From: Sabellastarte sp. h YS-2021
Lineage: Eukaryota; Annelida; Polychaeta; Sabellida; Sabellidae
Reading direction: 5' to 3'
Length of the DNA stretch: 64,000 nt
Assembly (NCBI GenBank): GCA_964017235.1
Contig: OZ024936.1
Span: forward strand, 59,633,028 to 59,697,027
Under the pieces are notes generated by a model, which ran no database searches, had not been told where the DNA came from, and saw only the letters and a program-made list of their open reading frames with translations. This document shows, piece by piece, positions 1 through 10,200 of the stretch (within the stretch, counting starts at the first letter, position 1; every line of letters starts with the position of its first letter). The translations under genes and the position numbers were made by a program.

Positions 1-2
1 TT

Positions 3-548
3 AGTCACCCTTGGGGTCGGGCTGTTAATGATCATATCTCAAATGAAGTTTATGATGATGTACCGTACATCTTGAAATATCCATCTGTTGAGGATATAGT
101 TGACGCTGTTGATCATTTGGGGGGTGATGTTATGTTGTCGAAAATTGACGTATCAAGAGCGTTCCGTAACTTGCGCGTCGACCCTTTAGACTATGACTTG
201 TTAGGTCTCAAGTGGAGAGGAAACTCGTATCTGGACGTTAGCGTTCCCATGGGGATGCGTACGGGCAGTGCTCTGTGCCAGCGTACGACAGACGTCATTC
301 GGTACGTCATGGCGTCAAAGGGCGTCATAGTTCGGAACTATATAGATGACGTCATAGCGATTCATCCGCGTCACCAGGCTGACCAAGAATTCGACACCTT
401 GTATTCTTTATTCGAGTTTCTTGGGGTTCCAATAAACCCCAAGAAGGTTGTCCCCCCCACCAGGGTTTTAACTTGTATGGGTATCTGTGTAGATGTTGAC
501 GCACGTCAACTTACTATTCCACATGAAAAAAATACTGGAAATTGTTGA
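3..548 (+). pseudogene. Reverse transcriptase, N-terminal part, frameshifted at its end
   Basis: The frame is open from the window edge, so the true start lies to the left. The palm domain is clear: an LSKIDVSRAFRN segment carries the first catalytic aspartate, and YIDDV carries the catalytic aspartate pair. A VPMGMRTGSALCQ segment lies between them. The frame ends at a stop near 548, just after a run of seven A at about 524-530, while the protein continues in another frame that opens at 493. A one-base length change in the A run explains this best, so this copy would not make full-length RT. Confidence 0.8.
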
Positions 549-1248
549 CACTTGTAGATTGTTCTTAACTAGATCATATGTCACTAAGAGACAATTGCAA
601 AGTCTATTGGGAAGGCTATTGTATATCCACCGCTGTGTGCATGCTGCAAGAATTTTTGTGAATAGATTACTGAACAATCTTAGAAAAGCTACTGGACGTA
701 TTGTTCTTAATGATGAAATGAAGCAGGATCTCTCTTGGTTTGTCCAATTTTTGACTAAGGCCAATGGCAGGGTCATGTTCAATGACGCTAGAAATAAGCT
801 TGACGTGTTTGTTGACGCGTCCCTCTCTGGCATGGGTTTGTACTGGGATAATAACGTCTATGCTGTTTCAAGGCATGTCTTGGCCACCCAAGGTCTCAGT
901 ATCACCCAGCTGGAATTTTTAAATGTATTGATAGCCATTAGAACCTTTGCCAAGAATTGGACGGGCCAGTGCATACGGTTACATGTTGACAACAAGGCTG
1001 TAGTATATGCACTGCAGAATGCCAGAATTAGAGACAGTTACATGCAGCAAGTAGCCAGATCCATCTGGCTACTTTTAGCTACTTATGACATAAAAGTGGA
1101 ATGTACTCACATTCCAGGTAAAGACAATGTTAAGGCGGACATTTTGTCCAGAGTTTTTGAAAGGGGTGTCATTAATGATCAGTTGTTTCACCATTGCACT
1201 TGGTGGCCTGTCAATGGTTGCCACTTCTACCCAAATGTGTTTCTTTAA
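493..1248 (+). pseudogene. RT C-terminal part and RNase H of the DIRS-type element
   Basis: This frame continues the RT thumb region after the shift at the A run and then gives an RNase H domain. DVFVDASLSGMGLYW carries the first acidic residue, the LEFLNVLIAIR helix the glutamate, and LHVDNKAVVYAL the second aspartate. The segment HIPGKDNVKADILSR near the C-terminus carries the last aspartate, as in other DIRS RNase H domains. The frame ends at 1248 and overlaps the recombinase frame. The part before about 531 duplicates the end of the upstream frame and is probably not native coding. Confidence 0.8.
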
Positions 1249-2213
1249 TTTCAGGTCCAGCTAGATCACTGGTGGAGGCAGCCTATGTCAGAATATCATC
1301 TGGCCTTAGACCACGCACCTCTCAGGCCTACATGGACAAATTTTCCCTGTTTTTGGCCTTCACTTCCTACTGCCAAATCCCAATCCAGGAGCTAGACTCA
1401 ATTCTGGCTTTTATGGAGTTTTTGGTTCGTAATGGTTCCAGAGCTCAAGCTTTAAACTCGTATGTGTCCGTATTGCGTCATTACTTCCGTCTGCTTGACG
1501 TTCCGTACGCCCCCTTGTCTCACAGAAAGGTTCATTTGTTCATCAAGTCTGTAGCTATGAATGCCCCCTATACTCCCAAGTTTAAAGCCAACTTTTCTGT
1601 CCCTATTCTCCTAAACCTGGTCAAAGCATGTGACTCCTTCCCATCTGGTTTCATTTACAAATCCATCTTCCTTCTTGCTTATTTTGCATTCCTTCGCCTT
1701 TCTAATCTGGCCCCCTCCTCCTCAAGAAAATTTGACCCCACACGCAATTTTACACGGGGTGATATTATTTTTGGCCCCCCAGGGGCCCATGTGATTGTAA
1801 AGTGGGCTAAATCCATGCAATCCTCGTCCAAACACCAGGTTGTCCAAATTCCATCCCTCCCATCCTCCCCCCTGTGCCCAGTGTCTGCATTCAAGGTCCT
1901 CCTTGCCTCCACCCCTGGACCCTCCTCTTCCCCCCTTTTTGTCTCCCCTCCCTCCTTTTCCCCTATCTCCGCCCCCATGGTTAGTGCCACACTGTCCAGA
2001 ATTCTCACCTCCCTGAATTTAGACCCCTCCCACTATGGGTTCCACGCCTTTAGAAGATCTGCTGTATCATGGGCTGCTGACCATGACGTCCCTTTGCAAA
2101 ATTTAAAGGCCCATGGGGGTTGGTCCTCCAATGCCATCCATGCCTACCTTAAATTTACCCCAAAAGCTTCCTCAACAGTGGCCACTACCTTTCAACAACA
2201 TCTCCCTACATAA
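1194..2213 (+). CDS. Tyrosine recombinase (YR) of the DIRS-type element
   Basis: Counting from the first codon of this frame, the tyrosine-recombinase catalytic set is visible. Arg168 lies in FLRLSNL, His284 and Arg287 in HAFRRSAV, His307 in AHGGWSS and Tyr318 in IHAYLKF. An N-terminal SAM-like core-binding region lies at about residues 35-120. These enzymes integrate the circular cDNA of DIRS elements. The frame overlaps the RNase H frame and has no good ATG near its start. A pyrimidine-rich stretch ending in AG at 1254 looks like a splice acceptor, so the recombinase may be reached by splicing or frameshifting. The frame is open to its natural end. Confidence 0.87.
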   Translation: MHLVACQWLPLLPKCVSLISGPARSLVEAAYVRISSGLRPRTSQAYMDKFSLFLAFTSYCQIPIQELDSILAFMEFLVRNGSRAQALNSYVSVLRHYFRLLDVPYAPLSHRKVHLFIKSVAMNAPYTPKFKANFSVPILLNLVKACDSFPSGFIYKSIFLLAYFAFLRLSNLAPSSSRKFDPTRNFTRGDIIFGPPGAHVIVKWAKSMQSSSKHQVVQIPSLPSSPLCPVSAFKVLLASTPGPSSSPLFVSPPSFSPISAPMVSATLSRILTSLNLDPSHYGFHAFRRSAVSWAADHDVPLQNLKAHGGWSSNAIHAYLKFTPKASSTVATTFQQHLPT

Positions 2214-2297
2214 TGGGCTTGGGTCCTTTTTATGTCTATTTTATGTATTGTGGGTAATATACTAACATAGCAAGTGTCATTAGTCTGTCAAGTGTCA

Positions 2298-2303
2298 AAT
2301 AAA
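2298..2303 (+). terminator. Polyadenylation signal of the DIRS-type element
   Basis: AATAAA lies about 85 bases past the recombinase stop and is followed by T-rich sequence. It is the best 3'-end signal on this strand. Confidence 0.5.
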
Positions 2304-3200
2304 AGGACTCAGTTGTCCCAAAAGTTCATATTATGCCTATTTATTGTTTTATTATCCATGGTTACTTATTTCTCTCCTTCTAACTTCTGCCATGTCGACT
2401 GAAGTCTTTTATTGCGTTTTGGGGATGATACTTTATAGGTTTGTATACAAAGTGATTAATTTAATCATAATTTTCAACTGTTTAATGTTAAGTTCTTAAA
2501 TGGACATTTACCCATATAACCTAATGGAAAACACCAATTTTATATGCCATGTGTATTTTATCATTTTTTATCAATTTTATGCATCAGTGTGTGTTTGACT
2601 AAATTCATCAAATTAACTTGTTTAGATTTAATTGTATTTTCAAATTAATTAGTGTAACTGAGCTCCAAAGATAAAGCACTTTATAAATCCTGTTAAAATG
2701 CTGTTTTTAATATGACAAAAAGGAATTTTATAATTCTTTGTTAAACTTGAAATATCATGGGTTTGATAGAAGTAAGCCTCATTATATTTAGAGATTACTT
2801 TGATGTTGATTTGTTTCACTTTATGATTTGGGGTATTCCTTATTGTGTACTTTCCCCACCCCAAGTGAAACAAGTCAACATCAATAGAATGTTGAAACAA
2901 TAACCACAAATCCTATTAAGAAATCATTGCAACGACAGACAAAAATGAAATAGACATCAAAGGAATACTTTAATGCTTTCAAGGCTCCGGAAACATAATT
3001 CATTTTAGTTTCTGCAATTAGATACTTTTAGTTGAGGTTAGATAAGTTAAACATAGTTATATAAAATAAAAAAGAACTACAAAGTACCTCTGTACAAGGG
3101 ACAGTTAAGTTTATCAATGTCATCTGTTTCATAAAAAAATAATTTCCTTGTAAATAGTTTATATTATATTCCACAAAAAATCATTCTTGAATTTTATTAT

Positions 3201-3330
3201 CTTAAGTTGGGCTGATATGTTCTAGCCCATCTCAAGATGGGCTGGCCCATCTTAAGATGGGCTACCCAACTTAGGATCCTAAGTTGGGCTATAGCCCATC
3301 TTAAGATGGGCTGACTCCTAAGTTCGGCTC
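3201..3330. repeat. Palindromic foldback block
   Basis: The block is built from inverted copies of AGCCCATCTTAAGATGGGCT (a perfect 20-bp palindrome at 3293-3312) and of ACCCAACTTAGG/CCTAAGTTGGG. Nearly all of it can fold back on itself. Confidence 0.75.
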
Positions 3331-4319
3331 CAACAGCGATAACAAAATCTGTTCACAAACGAGCTAAGGAGCCTTAAAACTCTGGAGAAATATATATGAT
3401 GAAAGTTTACAATTTCTTCAGGTTAATGATTTGTTTTCTAGTTTTCTTACTTCTTACTCTTTGTGATCCTTGGAATCGATCAAGTTGAATTTTTTTGTGG
3501 GTTTCAGTATTTTAATGGTCTCAATGTTGAGATATGGGTGTTACTAATCTATCCATAATGTGAAAATGGTATATTTAGATAATAACGACCGGGAGTTCAA
3601 TCATTGCCTTGATTTTCAACTGAAGGAAGTCAAGCAACAGCACCCAGAGAGTATTTACACCCACCAAGGCCTAACATCTCCAATTTTGATTATGAATGCA
3701 ATGATTAAAAATCATTTAAAAATTCCTGGATCAAAACAGTAATCAGGATCATAGCCAAATTTAATCATCTGTTATTTGTGCCACTGTCAACTTTTCCTCA
3801 AAGTTTCATCAAAATCTAACCATAACGTTTTGACAAAACATCTGTTTTCAATTACTTCTGTCTTTCTCTTGATGTGAGAGGCTATGACAACTGCAATATT
3901 AGAAAACAACAATTGTGATTTGCGGCTACAACTGTTTAGTGATAACTGCACACCCATTATCTGAGACGATTTCATATATATCACATGAATTAGTATGAAT
4001 AAAATAGAATAATTTTGACAGGTTTTTTTTCAAAGAGGGGTATGAACATATAAAAACTGATCCTTCTCCTGTTGATTTTGTCTGGCTTGTCATTTCAGAG
4101 ATTCAATTATTGCATAATGTTAGAGCAGTCTACCTGTAGCGCTTATACAAAAAGTTTTCACTTACTTTTTTTGCTTACCAAATTATTTACATGAGACAAT
4201 TAATGATACAGTCACACATTAACACATGTCCATATTTATGGTAAAAAGAAACTCACAGCAAAACTAAAGAAGGGATATTTAATTCAAAAGAAGATTGTGA
4301 CTGTTGCCATTGCTTTTTA

Positions 4320-4377
4320 GGTAGATAGGTTGGTAGGTTGGTTGGTTAAGTGAGTGGGTGAGTGAGTGAGTGAGTGA
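4320..4377 (+). repeat. Tetranucleotide-type simple repeat
   Basis: Runs of GGTTGGTAGG-like and then GTGA-like units sit back to back. Confidence 0.7.
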
Positions 4378-6138
4378 AACTGCATTGAAAACCACAAGGA
4401 ATGTGCAAGAACCTACCACTTTAGGTGGGAGGTGCATGTGTTACAATGTTAACAGAGAAATTCAATTGTGAAGAGGGCCACGTTAAATATATGAGCCATA
4501 ATGGATCATATTATTTAAAAACTTTGTAAATTCTATTATTCGCTCCAAGTAGATTAATATTGTGAATTATATGATTCAATTTATAGATCTGTAATATTCT
4601 GAGGAAATATCAACCGTTGAAAGGGTGTTTCTTTCAAGATCTGGTTCTGCAAAGTGACATGTGTTTTTTACACTCGCTTTTATCACGACCAAACAAAAGT
4701 CAGGGACATTTAGTATTCCTTTAACAGCACTACTTACTTTATGTTACATTACCATTTTGTAGCACTTATTAAAGTAAATGCTTTACAGTATGGACTATAT
4801 AAGCAAAAAGTCTATCAATTATATTCTGATCTAAATAGATACATTTTGAATTTATTTTCAAAACCAGGGTGGCATTAATACTTCAAGGTAAGCTGTTCCA
4901 TAGTCGTGGTGCGGTTTTTGAGACTTGAACCCATCCATGACACCACGACCATCTAGCATTGTTGTAAAACATGGTAAATCCCCAATTTAGTCAACCCCTT
5001 TTCAGGAGACTTCTGTAAGTTTTAACCAGAAGAAAGTTCCCAGGCTCTCTCAATGATATTTACTCTGGTATTGTTATGTGGAAATCTTGATAAAGTTGAA
5101 GAATCCTTTGGGTCTCTTTATAAAAGAAGTTATTTCATGATGAAAGATGTTCAGAAAAGAAGCCCCCCAGTTTCAAAATCGGGGTGGATCCTGGACAAAA
5201 TCACAAGGTTTGAAAAAAGAAGTCTAGCAAATACAAATATATCCTGACTATTGTGATTATACTAGGAATGACCCAACGGTCCCAGAACTGATCCAGACCA
5301 ATTCTGACTGAACTTGGAATCATCAGTACTTTTGGACCCTGACCTAAACTATTCCAGTGTGATTACAATATGGTTAAACACAGCACCTGTGTGATCAGAT
5401 TGATTACCCCAAAATTGGATGTAGTGGCAATGTGATATGATGTGTCCAGATTCCAGACTATCAAGGACTTCTCAATGGTGTCGGCAATAAAATTGAGGGG
5501 CCAGACTGCTATGATAACCATTTTATGACCAATATATACATTTTGTGAATCCAGTTTTTTATATCAAAAACACTTTCATATGTAAATACAATAAAATCAT
5601 TTGATTAGCGTAATTTTTAAGGGATCTTAAGGAGATATTTTTTTAGACATATATCTCCTATTCTCATTACAGGGAAGACAGGCACTCAACCAGATTAGAC
5701 ACAGCAGTGTTTCTACTGTGCAGAAAATTTTAGTTACACAAAACAGCATTGGTGGCTCAGGTGTATGAACTTTTACAAGGTATTCTCATTTGAAAGTTCT
5801 TTCAAGGATTAAAAAAACAAACACTGTAACAATATCCAAAATTATGGGATTTGCAAGCTAAAATTAACATTGGTAGTGTCAACAGATACTCTTAGCCTTG
5901 CTTGCCCAAGAGGAGATTAATTACCAGTGACCACTTTTTAGGGAAATGGGTATGCATCAACTCACACAAAACCAGATATTGGAAAAAATAAATTTCCTTT
6001 GCAGTGAATCAGGCGCAAGTATCAATTTCCTATTAGTTTTCTTGTATGAAAGTGAGCAGTAAGATTTTATGGCTAGACAACAGATAGATCTTTACTAGTC
6101 TCTTTAGCAAGAAAAGAAGAATGATGCACGATACAACA

Positions 6139-6178
6139 CTATCTAATCTAATCTAATCTCATATAATCTAATCTAATA
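6139..6178 (+). repeat. ATCTA pentanucleotide repeat
   Basis: About seven slightly imperfect copies of ATCTA or AATCT lie in a row. Confidence 0.75.
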
Positions 6179-6389
6179 CTTTGCAGCTAAAATATCTTCT
6201 ACACATGGAAAAACTCAGAAAGAAATGGAGAACACATCATTTGCAGACAGAAAACTTTCTTTGTAAAGAAAGCTAGAAACGACAAAGATTATGTCGTAGA
6301 AATTTTCTGGCCTCTTCACATGCATGCCAGGTGGTAGGACATAAGACACAGCAGTTTCACAGGGAGATTGTTCTTTTTATAAACAGGAA

Positions 6390-6640
6390 CTCTAGTGAGG
6401 TTTGTGCTTCTAGAGATCACTATTTTTCGTGTTTTTTTGTCTTTGGACTTTCATTAACTGTGGTGTATGGCAACGAGTATCTGTATCTTCACTGAAGTTA
6501 AGCAGCAACGGGCTACGTTAGTAATGGGATGGGCTACACCCTTCAGTGCACTACTCGTGTCTCTGATAGCTTTTTGTCTCACACTAGTAGATTGAAACCC
6601 CTTTTGGCCTTGTCTTTTTTCTTGAAACAATTTATGAAGC
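6390..6640 (+). repeat. Dispersed repeat with an embedded 5S rRNA-like segment
   Basis: About 6470-6540 resembles the middle of eukaryotic 5S rRNA. The string CACTGAAGTTAAGCAGC and then a GTTAGTAATGGGATGGG segment match the internal-promoter part (A box, intermediate element, C box) with several differences. The flanks match a repeat copy at about 60190-60340, which lacks the 5S-like segment. It could be a 5S-derived SINE or a 5S pseudogene inserted in another repeat. It is too short and too diverged to be a working 5S gene. Confidence 0.55.
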
Positions 6641-7072
6641 ATACGAACTAACATACCATCGTAACATTTTTAGCCCAAGTAAGTAAAACTTATTACCATG
6701 CAACAGACACAGGACTCCGACCTCTGCAAGATAATGACATGCATTAAAGGTAAAGGTACAGTCATTCTTTGGTCCTAGAGGTCTATATGAGTACTGTTTA
6801 CTTCTGGGTTCCTTGCTATGAAGTCAATCAGAAAATTTCTGTTCCTCTGAATAGGATGTTAGCCTATCAAAGGTTTACCTTCATCCAATGCTTTCCATTT
6901 GAATTCCCAGATGAAAGGGGACACACCATGTCTGTACCTTGATATTTCCGTACCTTTTCCAAGGGTACGATATTAATGATCCCTAACAAGACTCAAACCC
7001 CAAACGTTCCACTCTGGAGTCCAATACCCTTATCAGCAGGAAGTAGAAACCATAATGAGAATGCAAACTTAC

Positions 7073-7245
7073 CAAATAACACCCCGGCCTCGCCAGCTGT
7101 CAGAGAAAATTGAACTTCAACATATTTTGGTCCAAAGACTGTGAATCCTGAGAGAATGGCCATGTCACAACAAACAAACAACGTCAAGAATATAAAAGAC
7201 CAGTTGGTGAAGAGATCCTTCAGATACCTTGGAACATCCTTCAAT
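7073..7245 (-). CDS. SLCO: OATP copy B exon 5
   Basis: This is a 173-bp exon encoding LKDVPRYLKDLFTNWSFIFL and a membrane segment ending GEAGVLFG. The acceptor is CCTGCAG and the donor GTAAGT. It is the last recognisable exon of copy B in the window. Confidence 0.88.
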
Positions 7246-10200
7246 CTGCAGGAAAGGTATAGAGACATGTTCATGTGATGCCCAAACCACACTACATGCA
7301 TGTATGTTCGTGTGGTTTTTAAATGAAAAGACAAGTACAGGTGGAAAGCTGCACCTTTTGTTAAATCCAGCAACACTCCTCCAGCTACAGTTTGGCTACA
7401 GGTAAATATGAGAATTAAGGAGGACACTGGCCATGATGTTACAGACAAACGAATACAGAAAAGGTACTGTACATAAAGGGCAACTAAATAATTAACTTCT
7501 TATGATACACTATAAAACAAATGAATAACATGATCCTCTGTTTGGTGTATAGAATCTATCACCAGGTCTGTAGCTTTATATGTAAGCTACTAAAAACTAC
7601 AAGTCAAATCGCTCCATAAACCGGTAATAGTAAGTAATTGTACCCAAAGTCTATCTTCAGTTTATTTACTGTGTCATCTTTTTCTGTGCCATAAGCCTCG
7701 TTCTTTTTCTTCAATCTCACTTCCTCTGCCCCTGAAAAAATAGGATATTTAAATCTGATTTTTTACAAGTAAATGCAGTATAAAAAAACAACGTTGTTGC
7801 TTGCGGTTGGACATTTTTGGTTTTCAGTACTGCTTTACATTTAATATGGACAGAATTACTATTTTGAAGAAATGATATTTTAAAGGTATTACTTAGTGTC
7901 TTGCGGAAATGACTTGCTATCTTCGGGGGAGGGGGGGGGGGGTGCGCAAAGACTTGGTATCTTCAAGCTAAGGCTGATTAGCTTGAGAGAACAGCCTACT
8001 CTCTTGGTGCAATGAAGTGGTATCTTTAGAGAATGACTTACTATTTTGAGGGGATTCCATAATACCTGGAGGGATTGAGATAAGATCCTGTGGTAACGAC
8101 CAGTTCTATTGTTATAACTGAATCATGTACAAAACGTCAAGCCATTTTCTGTCACTTTAGGAGCACTGCATGTGATAAAACATTATTTTATATTCTCTGT
8201 ATTTATAGTCAAAATAAATCTAAGTCTATTTTCACAAGATGTTTGTGTTATATTTACTGACCATTACACAAGTAGAGTCACTGATGTATATAATATAATA
8301 AAGCATTCGTTGAACTTTCAACTTGATTGTGGGGATAGTTTAGCAATAAAAAACCTGGCAAATCTCTAGGGTATCCAGTCATAGGTAGAGTGCTGAGCAT
8401 CAAACCAAACCCAGCAATGATATAACCTAGCCACCACGCACCAACCCATCTTGGGTCATTGGCATCAAAATCCAAGCTGAAAAAAAAGGACAATTATTTC
8501 TTTTATATACTTTCTTATTTTTAGTTTTGTAAAAATTTTGAGGGTTGGCATTCCCGGTCAGTATCATGATAAATAAAAAATGTGCCAGAGTGTTATTCTT
8601 CAAATCCTTACAAGAGTACTCAGAGAGCGCATAGCGCCACCAAGGCATGTGTAATAAGTATATGGGAGATTCAAGATTTTTTATCCAGACGGTGATCTAG
8701 ATTACTTTGAAAACTTAATGGGGTCTAAGTTGAACCAAGACCCATCTGACTTTTTTTCCAGGAATATTTAACCAGTAGTATACGCATAAAAGAGAACCAA
8801 ACAAACGGTCATGTAAATAATACCTTCTTGGCAGAAGTAATAAGATAAATAAATTAAACTTTATTCACTTGCACAACAGAAGATACTGTAGTAACCAAAT
8901 ACTACCCCGTGGAATTTAATGGCGGTTCATTTACAAAGCAGCCTCAGTAGAGGAAGAAGACCAATAAGGTGCAAGTAGGAGCAGTTTGTTTCTATTACAA
9001 AACAGTCTTCAATGTTATATTTGTGGATTAATGCTTTGTGGGACTATAGCATAATTTGTGGTCAGGCCAAGTTCATGGATATGTAAACACCAGATTATGT
9101 TTTGGGGAGTATACATTTGTGTGTTTATCTGTTATTTTTTTTCTAATAAATAACTCCAAAAGTATAATCAGATCCTTCTGAAATGATTACATTATGGGGA
9201 AGATCCTGATCATATTCTGAATACAAAAATCCCCACCTTTCAAAGGTGTAATTTTCATTGACTTTGCTTTTCTGGGTGACATTACTCTGACAGTATAGTT
9301 GAATTTTCACATTTTTATGTGGGAAGGGCCCAGCAAAAGGAGGACGTGGTTACATTTCTGGAAAGATATGGATTATTTTCTGGATACACAAAGATAGTGG
9401 TGGAGGTTGGCACTCTTTAAGTGCTTTCATATTTGTAAATTTGAGTGCTTGGAAATAAAGTCTTAATGAGGCATGAATGCAAATACTGTATCACGTACAA
9501 AGTGTTGCTTTCTGACATATCTGATAATCAGAGTAGAAACATGTATTTAAGTTTTTCACAAAAAAGCATGATTGAATCTAACCTCACGCTGTGAATATAC
9601 AATAAATGACTTCTAAGTACATGTGTTTGATAAGAAAAAGTAATTATCCGGAGCACGAAAAGAGGCTGCATTCTTTTCACCCAGTCTCGAAACTTCACTA
9701 AATGTACTTGTTGCTAGCATTGTCTATAACATGACCTATTTTTTCAAGAGAGAGAGAGAGAATCAAAGCAAGAGGACTTTACAGTAGAAATGCATCCTGT
9801 GGACTTCTAGAACAATAGGACATTTGGACATCAATTAGACTTAATTTCTCTGGCAGTGTTGTTGTTACTGTATTCGACATGAATATCACCTCCCCCTTTC
9901 TTAAAGAATTCCGAGGGTACTTTATAGAAGAATTGTATCCTGTGGATTTAATTGACACCTTGTCTTTATTTCTCCCTCTCCTTCAGGAATGGAGCAAACA
10001 CATACACAGGAAGTCATTAACAGTCTAAGCACTAAACCCATAGAGAGACCGGTGGTTTGAACAGATCACACACACAAAACAAAAGATTTCAAAATTGTCA
10101 TGGAATAGTACAAACATGAGTCCAGCCCAAATGAATTGTGTTTAGGACAATCTTCATGCATAATTAGGTAAAATATCCTTATTTATAAACAGAGCTAGCA

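Larger units (their letters stand above)
1..2303 (+). mobile_element. DIRS/Ngaro-type tyrosine-recombinase retrotransposon, 3' part
   Basis: Reverse transcriptase, RNase H and a tyrosine recombinase follow each other on the plus strand, an order known for the DIRS order of retrotransposons. There is no DDE integrase. The element runs off the left edge, so its 5' repeat, any Gag and the start of RT are missing. An AATAAA at 2298-2303 follows the recombinase stop and marks a plausible 3' end. I could not identify inverted (DIRS) or split direct (Ngaro) terminal repeats, so the family within the order is open. It lies on the strand opposite to the transporter genes to its right. Confidence 0.85.
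2304..6390. other. AT-rich stretch without recognised genes
   Basis: I see no exon of the transporter to the right and no other supported gene. The stretch holds a palindromic block at 3201-3330, a GTGA/GGTT simple repeat at about 4320-4377 and a pentanucleotide repeat at 6139-6178. It would be intron or 3' flank of transporter copy B. Confidence 0.5.

Noticed and set aside
5053-5247. 64-residue plus-strand ORF
   Set aside because: No domain, no splice context and no similarity I can recognise; length is compatible with chance.
6476-6540. Functional 5S rRNA gene
   Set aside because: Only part of the molecule is present, with many differences and no complete 5' and 3' ends.
2304-7072. OATP copy B exon 6 or later
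   Set aside because: I looked for homologues of copy A exons 6-10 on the minus strand and saw none.
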